64,000 nt of DNA. Origin: JAOZPE01 sp964601275. Its GTDB lineage: Bacteria > Krumholzibacteriota > Krumholzibacteriia > JAJRXK01. Position numbers and translations under genes: made by a program. The notes below the pieces were generated by a model. It did no database searches, had not been told where the DNA came from, and saw only the letters and a list, made by a program, of their open reading frames with translations. This document shows positions 26,041 through 34,267 of the stretch, in pieces; the first letter of the stretch is position 1, and each line of letters begins with the position of its first letter. The DNA lies in NCBI GenBank assembly GCA_964601275.1, contig CAZRMV010000007.1:1-64000 (forward strand), in the 5' to 3' direction.

Positions 26041-27096
26041 ATGACCCAGCCGAACTTGCCGGATCGCGCCCACCCGGACGCGCTCTTCCTCAAGGCCCTG
26101 CGCCGGGAGACGGTTCCCCGGCCTCCGGTCTGGATGATGCGACAGGCCGGCCGTTATCTTCCCGAATACCTGGCGGTCCGGAAGAACGCCAGTTTCCTCG
26201 ATCTGTGCCGCGACGCCGAGTTGGGGGTGGAGGTCAGCCTGCAGCCGATCCGGCGCTTCGATTTCGACGCGGCCATCATCTTCAGTGACATCCTGCTGCC
26301 CCTCATCGTGATGGGCGCCGATTTCCGTTTCGGCGACGGCGGACCGCGACTGGCCGAACGCTTCGAGACCCCGGAGAGTTTCGACCGCCTGCGCCGGGTC
26401 GACGCGCGGGCGGACCTCCCCTGGATCCACGAAGCCCTGCGGGAGATGCGGCGACAGCTCGATCCGTCCAAGGCGCTGTTGGGATTCGCGGGCGCACCCT
26501 TCACCCTTCTGGCCTACTTGGTCGAAGGAGAGACCAGCCGGTTGTACCCGCGCACCAAGTCGCTGCTGTGGCACCATCCCGAGGTCGCCGAGAAGGTCCT
26601 GGAGCTCTTGGCCGAACAGATCGGCGACTACCTGGTCGAGCAGCTCAAGAGCGGTGCCGACGCGGTGCAGTTCTTCGATACCTGGGCCGGGCTGCTCTCT
26701 CCGGCCGATTACGAGAAGTGGGCCTTGCCCTACGCCCGCAAGGTGGCGGAAAAGGTCCACGCGGCCGGCGGAAACTGCATCTACTACATCAACGGAGGCG
26801 CTTCCCTCATCGAGAAACAGGTGCTGGCCGGAGCCGACGCGGTCTCGGTCGATTGGCGGGTGGAACTGTCCGAAGTGCGCCGCCGGGTCGATGACCAGAC
26901 GGTCATCCAGGGCAACCTCGATCCCCTGGTCCTTCTGGGTCCGCCCGAGTTCGTGGCCCGCCGCACCCGGGAGATGCTCGAGCAGATGAGGGACCGTCCG
27001 GGCTACATCGCGAACCTGGGGCATGGGGTCATCCCCCAGACCCCGGTGGAGTCGGTGGCGGCCTTCGTGGAGACCATCCGGCAATGGCGCGGGTAG
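26041..27096 (+). CDS. hemE: uroporphyrinogen decarboxylase
   Basis: 351 aa. It converts uroporphyrinogen III to coproporphyrinogen III in the cytoplasm by removing four acetate carboxyls. The signature blocks are all present: PPVWMMRQAGRYLPEY (substrate-binding Arg residues) near residue 30, FSDILLP with the catalytic-loop Asp, GFAGAPFTLLAYL, DAVQFFDTWAG, and ANLGHGVIPQTPVE near the end. It is the first gene of the haem operon and is followed by hemG after 31 bases. The start is the ATG at 26041, which begins MTQPNLPDRAHPDALFLKAL as expected. Confidence 0.97.
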   Translation: MTQPNLPDRAHPDALFLKALRRETVPRPPVWMMRQAGRYLPEYLAVRKNASFLDLCRDAELGVEVSLQPIRRFDFDAAIIFSDILLPLIVMGADFRFGDGGPRLAERFETPESFDRLRRVDARADLPWIHEALREMRRQLDPSKALLGFAGAPFTLLAYLVEGETSRLYPRTKSLLWHHPEVAEKVLELLAEQIGDYLVEQLKSGADAVQFFDTWAGLLSPADYEKWALPYARKVAEKVHAAGGNCIYYINGGASLIEKQVLAGADAVSVDWRVELSEVRRRVDDQTVIQGNLDPLVLLGPPEFVARRTREMLEQMRDRPGYIANLGHGVIPQTPVESVAAFVETIRQWRG

Positions 27097-27127
27097 ATCA
27101 TATTCCTTCCCTGGTGTGGTTCGGACC

Positions 27128-28561
27128 GTGAAGCGCGTCGTGGTTCTCGGCGGCGGGATCTCGGGCCTCGCCACGGCGTATCGCCTGCGCGGGCGTGCGC
27201 GGGCCCGGGGGCTTCCACTGGAACTGCGGTTGGTCGAGGCCGCCCCGCGACCGGGCGGGAAGGTACAGACCCTGCGCGAGGACGATTTCGTCTGCGAAGC
27301 GGGACCGCAGGGCTTCCTGGACAACGAACCGGCCACCTTGCGCCTGGTGGACGATCTGGGTCTGGGGTCACGGCTCCTCCGCAGCAACGAGGCTGCGGCC
27401 CGTCGTTTCATCTACCATCGGGGGGACTTCCACGAACTCTCGATGGATCCCCTTCGCTTCTTGATGTCCCCTCTCTTGTCGGTGCGAGGAAAGCTCGCGG
27501 TGGCGGCCGAGTTCTTCCGCCCCCCCCGTCGCGACGGGGTCGAGGAGACGGTACGCGAGTTCGGGGTGCGCCGCCTGGGAAAGGAGTTCACCGACGTCCT
27601 CCTGGACGCCATGGTCAGCGGCATCCACGCCGGCGACATCCAGCGTCTGTCGCTGCCGGCGGCATTTCCCAGGATCGCCGCCCTGGAAGCCGAACACGGT
27701 GGGCTCTTCCGGGGAATGATCGCCAAGCGGAAGGCGGCGGGGCGGGGCGCGAAGAAGACACACCGGGCGGTCGAGGCCGGCCCCGGCGGCGTCCTGCACT
27801 CCTTCGATGCGGGAATGCAGGTCGCGGTCGACGCGCTGGCCACCGAACTCGGCGATGAGGTCCTGATCCTGGGGCGCCGTGCGGTGCGGATGGAACCCCA
27901 CGAGGGCGGTTACCGGCTGTTCCTGAAGGACTCCCACGCCGCCGCATCGACCCTCGACGCCGACGCGGTGGTCCTGGCGCTCCCGGCGCCCCGGATGGCC
28001 GATGTGCTGGCCACGATGGCGCCGGCGGCGTCTGTGGCCCTGGGCGCGGTTCCGGTGGCCGGGGTGCACGTGGTTTGCCTGGGCTACGACGCGCACCAGG
28101 TGGGGAACGATGTGCGGGGCTTCGGCACCCTCATCCCCCGCCAGGAGGGGTTGCGGACCCTCGGCGTGCTCTACGTCCACGCCACTTTCACCGGCCATGC
28201 GCCGGAGGGTCGCGTACTGCTCCGGGCAATGCTCGGAGGACGCCACGATCCCGGCGCCAACCGACTGGGTGACGAGGAGCTGGTGGCGCTCGTCCGAGGG
28301 GAGATCGAGGCGCGTCTTCGGATCGACGGCGCCCCCTCCTTCGTGCGATGCTTCCGCTGGAACGAGGGGATTCCCCAGTACGAGCTGGGTCATCTCGATC
28401 GGGTGGCCCGCGCCCGCAAGGACCTGGCCGCCCATCCCGGGGTCTTCCTCACCGGCAACAGCATCTGCGGGATCGCCTTCAACGCCTGCGTGGCCCATTC
28501 TGAAGAGGTGGCGCGGGAGGTGGTGGGGTACCTGGGGGACCTGGAGACGGCCATGGGATGA
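27128..28561 (+). CDS. hemG: protoporphyrinogen oxidase (HemG/HemY type)
   Basis: 477 aa, the FAD-dependent HemY/PPOX type. It oxidises protoporphyrinogen IX, or coproporphyrinogen III if the cell uses the coproporphyrin-dependent branch. The FAD motif VVVLGGGISGLATAYRLRG sits at the N-terminus, then RPGGKVQTLREDDFVCEAGP and ALEAEHGGLFRGMIAKRKA. The C-terminal FAD segment is GVFLTGNSICGIAFNACVAH. The start is a GTG at 27128 (VKRVVVLGGG), 31 bases after hemE; no better start exists. Whether the product is protoporphyrin or coproporphyrin cannot be told without the missing hemH/hemQ or hemN genes. Confidence 0.93.
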   Translation: MKRVVVLGGGISGLATAYRLRGRARARGLPLELRLVEAAPRPGGKVQTLREDDFVCEAGPQGFLDNEPATLRLVDDLGLGSRLLRSNEAAARRFIYHRGDFHELSMDPLRFLMSPLLSVRGKLAVAAEFFRPPRRDGVEETVREFGVRRLGKEFTDVLLDAMVSGIHAGDIQRLSLPAAFPRIAALEAEHGGLFRGMIAKRKAAGRGAKKTHRAVEAGPGGVLHSFDAGMQVAVDALATELGDEVLILGRRAVRMEPHEGGYRLFLKDSHAAASTLDADAVVLALPAPRMADVLATMAPAASVALGAVPVAGVHVVCLGYDAHQVGNDVRGFGTLIPRQEGLRTLGVLYVHATFTGHAPEGRVLLRAMLGGRHDPGANRLGDEELVALVRGEIEARLRIDGAPSFVRCFRWNEGIPQYELGHLDRVARARKDLAAHPGVFLTGNSICGIAFNACVAHSEEVAREVVGYLGDLETAMG

Positions 28562-28612
28562 GGTCGAGATGATTTCGCGCACCGGAACGACCCGAGGAAG
28601 GTGAGTCGAGCG

Positions 28613-29668
28613 ATGGACACGATCCGCCTGGGAACCCGCGGCAGCGAGCTGGCCCTGTGGCAGGCACGGTGGGTCCGGGACCGTTTGATCGAGGCATGGC
28701 CCGAGATGTCGGTGGAGATCGTGGAGATCTCCACCAAGGGCGACCAGGATCTCACGACGCCCCTCTCGCGCATCGGGCAGGTCGGGCTGTTCACCCATAC
28801 CCTCGAACAACGGCTTCTGGCCGGGGAGATCGACGTCGCGGTCCATTCGCTCAAGGACGTCCCGGCCCAACTGGCTCAGGGTTGCGTGCTGGCGTGCTAC
28901 GGTCCCCGCGAGGATCCGCGCGACGCGTGGTTCCAGCGCGAAGGCCTCTCGATCGCCGATCTGCCTCGAGGGGCCAAGGTGGCGACGGGAAGTCTGCGCC
29001 GGCGCAGCCAGCTTCTCCACCTGCGGGGCGACCTGGAGATGGTGGAACTGCGGGGGAACCTGAACACGCGCTGGCGGAAGTTCGAGGAGGGCCGCTTCGA
29101 CGGGATGGTCCTGGCCGCGGCCGGGGTGAAGCGGCTCGGCTGGTTGGACCGGGTCACCACCCTGGTGGAGCCGGAGATCCTGCTGCCGGCGGTGGGTCAG
29201 GGAATCCTCGGCCTGGAAACCCGGTCCGGGGACGAGGCCATCGATCTTCTGGCCCCGTTGAACGACGGGAAGAGCCGACGCTGCGCGGTGGCCGAACGCG
29301 CTCTGCTCGAGGGAGTTGCCGGCGGTTGCGTGGTTCCCCTGGCCGGTTATTGCGTCGAGGACGCCGGGGAACTCGTCCTGCGGGCCCGGCTGGGGCGCCC
29401 CGACGGCAGCCGGCTGCTCAGTGCGGACGCCTCGGTCCGGCTGCCCGACCCAGCCGCTTCCGCGGAGCCGGCCGATCCGGAATCGCTGGAGGCGGGCCGC
29501 CGTCTGGGCTACGCGGTGGGTGGAGGGGTGGATGACCTGTCTGCCCTGGAAACGGCCTACGAACTCGGACGGGCGGTAGCTGCCGATCTGCTTTCCCAGG
29601 GGGGAGAGGAAATCGTCCGGGAGGCGAAGGAACTCGCCGGTGGAGGCAGCGCGCCGCCAACGGGGTGA
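28613..29668 (+). CDS. hemC: hydroxymethylbilane synthase
   Basis: 351 aa, a little longer than the usual ~310. It polymerises four porphobilinogens on a dipyrromethane cofactor. Seen are IRLGTRGSELALWQARWVRD, VHSLKDVP, the substrate Arg region TGSLRRRSQLLHLRGDL, RLGWLDRV, PAVGQGILGLE, and the cofactor cysteine in EGVAGGCVVPLAGYC (about residue 240). The C-terminal domain has a ~25-residue extension. An upstream GTG (28601) would add four residues; I prefer the ATG at 28613, since GAGGAAGG is placed suitably before it. Between hemG and hemB in the operon. Confidence 0.95.
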   Translation: MDTIRLGTRGSELALWQARWVRDRLIEAWPEMSVEIVEISTKGDQDLTTPLSRIGQVGLFTHTLEQRLLAGEIDVAVHSLKDVPAQLAQGCVLACYGPREDPRDAWFQREGLSIADLPRGAKVATGSLRRRSQLLHLRGDLEMVELRGNLNTRWRKFEEGRFDGMVLAAAGVKRLGWLDRVTTLVEPEILLPAVGQGILGLETRSGDEAIDLLAPLNDGKSRRCAVAERALLEGVAGGCVVPLAGYCVEDAGELVLRARLGRPDGSRLLSADASVRLPDPAASAEPADPESLEAGRRLGYAVGGGVDDLSALETAYELGRAVAADLLSQGGEEIVREAKELAGGGSAPPTG

Positions 29669-29782
29669 GAAAAGTCGCGGTCCCGGTAGGGGATGCTTCA
29701 CCGCCGGGGCGGAATGGAGTCACGGTTCTGGTCCGGGTGCATCTGCGCCGGGCCGAAGCCATCGTCAACTGAAGGAGCCGTC

Positions 29783-30766
29783 ATGTTTCCCGAACATCGC
29801 ATGCGCCGTCTGCGTCGCACCCCCCAACTGCGGTCGATGGTGCGCGAGACCCGGCTGGCCCCCGAGCAATTCATCTATCCGGTGTTCGTCGTGCCCGGCG
29901 AGGGAATCGACCGTCCCATCGCCTCCATGCCGGGCCAGAGCCAGCTCTCCATCGACAAGCTCGTGGACAAGCTGGCCGAGGCGCAGGACGTCGGAGTGGT
30001 GTCCACCATCCTCTTCGGGATTCCAAGCCACAAGGACGCCATGGGCAGTGAAGCCTACGCCGAGGACGGGATCATCCAGACCGCCATCGGGGTGATCAAG
30101 GAACGGCTTCCCGAGATGATGGTGATCACCGACGTGTGCATGTGCGAGTACACCGATCATGGCCACTGCGGCGTCATCGTCGACGGCGACGTCGACAACG
30201 ATCGCACCCTGGAACTGTTGGCGCGGGAGGCCCTGAGTCATGCCCAGGCCGGGGCAGACATGGTGGCACCCAGCGACATGATGGACGGACGGGTCGGGGT
30301 CATCCGCGAACTGCTGGACGACGAGGGCTTCGGTCACATTCCCATCATGGCCTACTCGGCGAAGTTCGCCAGCGGGTACTATGGCCCCTTCCGGGACGCC
30401 GCGGAGAGCCCGCCCCAGTTCGGCGATCGCAAGAGCTACCAGATGGATCCGGCCAACGCCAACGAGGCGCTGCGCGAGGTTGAACTGGACATCGCAGAGG
30501 GCGCCGACATCGTCATGGTGAAGCCGGGTCTTCCCTACCTGGACATCCTCACCAAGGTGAAGGAGCGCTACGGTCTGCCGACCGCGGTCTATCATGTCAG
30601 CGGCGAGTACGCGATGCTCAAGGCCGCGGCGCAGAACGGTTGGATCGATTACGACACCGTGCTCATGGAGACCCTCACCAGTTTCGCGCGGGCCGGAGCC
30701 GACCTCATCCTCACCTACGCGGCGATCGAGGCGGCGCGCCTGCTGGTGGCATCTTCCAGGAGTTGA
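29783..30766 (+). CDS. hemB: porphobilinogen synthase (delta-aminolevulinate dehydratase)
   Basis: 327 aa, the normal length. It condenses two 5-aminolevulinates to porphobilinogen. The zinc-dependent form is indicated by the cysteine cluster VCMCEYTDHGHCG (C119, C121, C129). The Schiff-base lysines are present at K194 (YSAKFASGYYGPFRDA) and K247 (VMVKPGLPYLD). AAGGAG lies 6 bases before the ATG. It is 114 bases after hemC and 103 bases before hemL. Confidence 0.97.
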   Translation: MFPEHRMRRLRRTPQLRSMVRETRLAPEQFIYPVFVVPGEGIDRPIASMPGQSQLSIDKLVDKLAEAQDVGVVSTILFGIPSHKDAMGSEAYAEDGIIQTAIGVIKERLPEMMVITDVCMCEYTDHGHCGVIVDGDVDNDRTLELLAREALSHAQAGADMVAPSDMMDGRVGVIRELLDDEGFGHIPIMAYSAKFASGYYGPFRDAAESPPQFGDRKSYQMDPANANEALREVELDIAEGADIVMVKPGLPYLDILTKVKERYGLPTAVYHVSGEYAMLKAAAQNGWIDYDTVLMETLTSFARAGADLILTYAAIEAARLLVASSRS

Positions 30767-30869
30767 TCGCCGGAGACGGCCGGGTGGTTGGGCGGCAAGC
30801 CCGCTTCCACCCGGCCGGATTCCCGGGCCGTCAACCGCTTCCTCTTCCTCTTTCCCGGATGCGAGACCA

Positions 30870-32165
30870 ATGGATCAGACCCACAGCCACGATCTTCTCG
30901 AACGCGCCCGCAAGGTCATCCCCGGTGGCGTCAATTCCCCGGTCAGGGCCTTCGCCTCCGCCCACTGTGAACCTCCCTTCATCAGCCGCGGCAAGGGCGC
31001 CTACATGTACGACGAGGACGGTCACCGTTATGTCGATTACATCTGCAGTTGGGGGCCCCTGATCCTGGGCCATGCCCATCCGGAAGTGGTCGATGCGGTG
31101 AAGCGCACCGCCGAGAAGGGAACCAGCTTCGGGGCGCCGACCAAGGCGGAGATCGAGTTGGCCGAACGTATCGTCGGGCTTCTTCCCTCGATGGACATGG
31201 TGCGCCTGGTGAGCAGCGGCACCGAAGCCACCATGAGCGCCTTGCGGGTGGCGCGGGGAGTGACCGGCCGCAACCGCTTCATCAAGTTCAACGGTTGCTA
31301 CCATGGTCATGGCGATGCCTTCCTCATCTCCGCCGGGAGCGGTCTGGCCACCTTCGGAAGCCCGAGTTCTCCGGGCGTGCCGCCGGGCGCCGCGGCCGAC
31401 ACCATCGTATGCCGGTACAACGATCTCGACTCGGTGAAGAAGGCCTTCGCCGAGAACGAAAACGAGATCGCGGCGGTCTTCGTCGAGCCGGTCGCCGGGA
31501 ACATGGGATGCGTGCTCCCGGTCGCCGGTTTCCTCGAAGGGCTCCGGAAACTCTGCGACGCCTCGGGAGCGTTGTTGGTCTTCGACGAAGTGATGACCGG
31601 GTTCCGGGTGGGTCCCGGCTGCGCCCAGGGGGAGTTCTCGGTGAAACCCGATCTGACGACCCTCGGCAAGGTGATCGGCGGCGGTCTTCCGGTCGGGGCC
31701 TACGGGGGACGGCGCGAGTTCATGGAGCAGGTGAGTCCGGTGGGTCCGATCTACCAGGCGGGAACCCTCAGCGGCAACCCGCTCGCCGTGGCGGCGGGAC
31801 TGAAGACCCTCGAGGTGCTCTACCGCAAACCCTCCAACTTCGAAAAACTCGCGGAGACCACCGACAAGCTGTTCTGTGGGCTGCAGGAGCGGGCGAAGAA
31901 ACACGGACTGACGGTGCAGACCCCGCATATCGGCAGCATGGGGGCGATGTACTTCGCCCGCACCCCGGTGCGCAACTTCACCGACGCGGAAGCGGCGGCG
32001 GGAGATCGTTTCTATCGTTTCCATGCCGCCATGCTCGAACGCGGGATCTACCTCGCGCCGTCGCCCTACGAGGCGTGGTTCCTGAGCCTCTCGCATGGAG
32101 AGGCGGAGATCACCAAGACCCTGGACGCGGCCGACGAGAGTTTCGCGATCGCGGCAGAGGCGTAG
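30870..32165 (+). CDS. hemL: glutamate-1-semialdehyde 2,1-aminomutase
   Basis: 431 aa. It is a PLP enzyme that isomerises glutamate-1-semialdehyde to 5-aminolevulinate, so this organism makes haem by the C5 pathway; hemA is not in the window. Seen are IPGGVNSPVRAF, YMYDEDGHRYVDYICSWGP, MVRLVSSGTEATMSALRVAR, KFNGCYHGHGDAFL, the Asp-loop LLVFDEVMTGFRV, the PLP lysine in TTLGKVIGGGLPVGAYGG, and QAGTLSGNPLAVAAG. Next to ubiX with a 23-base gap, so ubiX is probably on the same transcript. Confidence 0.97.
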   Translation: MDQTHSHDLLERARKVIPGGVNSPVRAFASAHCEPPFISRGKGAYMYDEDGHRYVDYICSWGPLILGHAHPEVVDAVKRTAEKGTSFGAPTKAEIELAERIVGLLPSMDMVRLVSSGTEATMSALRVARGVTGRNRFIKFNGCYHGHGDAFLISAGSGLATFGSPSSPGVPPGAAADTIVCRYNDLDSVKKAFAENENEIAAVFVEPVAGNMGCVLPVAGFLEGLRKLCDASGALLVFDEVMTGFRVGPGCAQGEFSVKPDLTTLGKVIGGGLPVGAYGGRREFMEQVSPVGPIYQAGTLSGNPLAVAAGLKTLEVLYRKPSNFEKLAETTDKLFCGLQERAKKHGLTVQTPHIGSMGAMYFARTPVRNFTDAEAAAGDRFYRFHAAMLERGIYLAPSPYEAWFLSLSHGEAEITKTLDAADESFAIAAEA

Positions 32166-32188
32166 GATTTCACCGGGGATGGTGATCG

Positions 32189-32818
32189 ATGGACCAGATC
32201 TCGCGGGCGGATTTCCCCCTGGCGCTTGCCGTCACCGGAGCCAGCGGCGCGCCCTATTGGCGCCGTTTCCTCGGGGTGGCGCTGGCTCAGGGAGTCGAGG
32301 TCCATTGGGTCGCCTCCTCCCATGCTGACGAGGTGTGCCGGCTCGAGCTGGGAAAACCGCTCGACGAGGTTCTCCGGGAAGTCCAGGCCGAAGCGGCGGA
32401 GAATACCGCGGTTGCCGAAGTCGGGCGGCTGGTGCGCTTCGACCCCTCGGACTTCCTCGCGCCGATGGCCAGCGGCAGCGCGCGGTATCGGGGAATGGCG
32501 ATCATTCCATGCAGCACGGGAACCCTGGGGCGCATCGCCTCGGGAACCAGCGACAACCTGGTCGTGCGGGCCGCCGACGTGATGTTGAAGGAAGGGCGTC
32601 CGCTGGCGTTGCTCGTCCGGGAGACGCCTCTCCATCTGGTGCACCTGGAGAACATGACGCGCCTGGCGCGCGCGGGAGCGGTGATCCTGCCGGCCTCTCC
32701 CGGCTTCTACCAGAAGCCGGAGACCATCGACGATCTGGTCGACTTCATGGTGCAGAGAATCTGCGACCGCTTCCAGATTCCATGCGAGTTGCACCGGCGA
32801 TGGGGAGAGAGGGAGTAG
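32189..32818 (+). CDS. ubiX: UbiX-family flavin prenyltransferase
   Basis: 209 aa. It makes prenylated FMN for a UbiD-type decarboxylase. Motifs: FPLALAVTGASGAPYWRRFL (FMN loop), VHWVASSHADEV, MAIIPCSTGTLGRIASGTSDNLVVRAADV with the canonical PCSTGTLGxIA block, LLVRETPLHLVHLENM and PASPGFYQKPETIDDLVDFM. In futalosine-type menaquinone synthesis this enzyme can support the decarboxylase acting on the 1,4-dihydroxy-6-naphthoate branch; the UbiD partner is not in the window. GGGGATGG precedes the ATG. It is the last clearly named gene of the haem operon. Confidence 0.93.
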   Translation: MDQISRADFPLALAVTGASGAPYWRRFLGVALAQGVEVHWVASSHADEVCRLELGKPLDEVLREVQAEAAENTAVAEVGRLVRFDPSDFLAPMASGSARYRGMAIIPCSTGTLGRIASGTSDNLVVRAADVMLKEGRPLALLVRETPLHLVHLENMTRLARAGAVILPASPGFYQKPETIDDLVDFMVQRICDRFQIPCELHRRWGERE

Positions 32819-32849
32819 GCCGAAGGGAGAACCACGAGGGGATCCGCAG

Positions 32850-33335
32850 ATGATCTCGACCGAAGGCGGCGATTGGAAGACGGCGAAACCTCCGTCCGAA
32901 CGGGCGCGGAAGGACTTCTACCAGAAACTGCGCCGGCAGGTGCGGCGGTGGGCCGAGGGCCGCGACCTGAAGGCGCAGAAACTCTCGTCGCTGGTGCTGG
33001 CCGCTCCCGATCTCTTCCACCTCCTGTGTCGATTGATGACCGATTCCCGGACTCCCGCCTCGGCGAAGCTGACCCTGGGAATGGTTCTCGCGTACTTCAT
33101 CTCGCCCATCGACTTGATGCCTGAAGCCGTTCTCGGCCCCTTCGGCTATGTTGATGATGTCGCCCTGGCCGCGCTGGCGATCGACAAACTGGTGGAGAGC
33201 GTCGGTGAGGACGTGATCCGGGAGCACTGGGCGGGAGACGAAGATGCACTGCAACTGGTTCGCAGCATCGTCGCCACCCTCGATGAGCAATTGGGAAAGC
33301 GGATCGCCGGCAAGCTCAGGAAACTGATTCGTTGA
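32850..33335 (+). CDS. YkvA/DUF1232 family membrane protein
   Basis: 161 aa. After a charged N-terminus, the core is LGMVLAYFISPIDLMPEAVLGPFGYVDDVALAALAIDKL, cut here into its DUF1232 signature (YxISPIDxxPx...GxxDDxxVl). The family is small, membrane-associated and of unknown function. It is 31 bases after ubiX and 9 bases before the nucleotidyltransferase, on the same strand, so it is probably co-transcribed. GAGGGG precedes the ATG. Confidence 0.85.
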   Translation: MISTEGGDWKTAKPPSERARKDFYQKLRRQVRRWAEGRDLKAQKLSSLVLAAPDLFHLLCRLMTDSRTPASAKLTLGMVLAYFISPIDLMPEAVLGPFGYVDDVALAALAIDKLVESVGEDVIREHWAGDEDALQLVRSIVATLDEQLGKRIAGKLRKLIR

Positions 33336-33344
33336 GGAGGGAAT

Positions 33345-33896
33345 ATGGTCCCCTCCCATTCCGATGATTCCAGGAAACCTCCCCGGGGGAAGAAGAGCGA
33401 CCGTCGGTCCGAGAAGAGGCGGCGGTCGGCGGGACGGGATCGGCCGGTGAAGGATGACGATGCCTGGCGCTGGCGGCTGCGCATCGCGCGCCTCTTGGCC
33501 GCGGAGATGGACGCCGATCGCCTGGGAGTGAAGGCCGTCTACCTCTTCGGGAGCACGCGGACGGCCGAAGCGGGACCCGGCAGTGACATCGATCTGTTGA
33601 TCCACATCGTGGACGATCCCGTGCGGAGGGCTCGCCTCGAGCGCTGGTTCGCCTCCTGGGACGCCCGCCTCTGTGAGGTCCTGCGCTCGCGGACGGGCGA
33701 GGACCGCGAACATCTGCTGGACCTCCATTTCGTGACCGACGAGGACATCGCCCGGGGCGACAGTTTCGCGCTGCACATCGACGCGATGGATCATCCCGCC
33801 CGCAAGTTGCCCCTGGGGAAGGGTGGCTCCGGCACGAAGCCGGCGGAGGGGTCCGGTGAGGAGGAACCTCCCGGTTCAGGGGACGGAAAGGGCTGA
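33345..33896 (+). CDS. nucleotidyltransferase-domain (MNT-like) protein
   Basis: 183 aa. The core carries the pol-beta-like nucleotidyltransferase motif, split into AVYLFGSTRTAEAGPGSD and DIDLLIHI (GSx10-DxD), which should bind Mg-NTP. The first ~40 residues are lysine/arginine-rich and the last ~30 are Gly/Pro/Glu-rich, both probably disordered. MNT proteins of this size occur in HEPN-MNT toxin-antitoxin pairs and as standalone AMP-transferases, but no HEPN gene is adjacent. GAGGAGG sits just before the ATG. It terminates the operon; a 371-base gap follows. Confidence 0.75.
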   Translation: MVPSHSDDSRKPPRGKKSDRRSEKRRRSAGRDRPVKDDDAWRWRLRIARLLAAEMDADRLGVKAVYLFGSTRTAEAGPGSDIDLLIHIVDDPVRRARLERWFASWDARLCEVLRSRTGEDREHLLDLHFVTDEDIARGDSFALHIDAMDHPARKLPLGKGGSGTKPAEGSGEEEPPGSGDGKG

Positions 33897-34194
33897 GGCG
33901 GCGGAGGCCTCCTCGATCTGATCGTATTGCGTGTTTTCTTCACCTTGTTCCTCGCAGGATAGCGCCGGATCGGAGGAGGAAGGGCCGGGGGCCGGGCGGC
34001 GGTTTCCCATCGCGTGTGGATCGGATGCGGACCCGGGAAATAGAGACCATGTGGGCCTTGTCTCGGAGAGATGACAGCTCGCGAGCCAGCCTCCGCGCGC
34101 CGATCCCGTTCACCAGTTGATCCTCTCCCTCGCGAGCATGCGATGCGCGGGGTGGACGATTCGACGGGACCAAACAATCATGACATTTTTCCTG
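33897..34194. other. intergenic gap, mostly empty
   Basis: A gap of about 370 bases, counted to the HNH start at 34268, separates the nucleotidyltransferase from the HNH gene. I see no RNA gene or conserved ORF in it. Its right part is strikingly A+T-rich for this window and holds a promoter (next entry). CAAACA at 34171-34176 and TGTTTG at 34209-34214 form an inverted repeat on either side of the -35 region. Confidence 0.4.
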
Positions 34195-34223
34195 TTGACA
34201 GCAATAGATGTTTGTCTTAGATT
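34195..34223 (+). promoter_or_regulatory. strong sigma-70 promoter for the HNH gene
   Basis: TTGACA (34195-34200), an exact 17-base spacer and TAGATT (34218-34223) sit in A+T-rich DNA. The predicted transcript start is near 34231, followed by an AGGAG site at 34256 and the GTG start at 34268. This is the clearest promoter in the window, and it rules out the ATG at 34208, which lies inside the promoter. Confidence 0.65.
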
Positions 34224-34267
34224 GCTTGCATACGAACCCTCTCCGTCTCCCACCCAGGAGAGATCTC

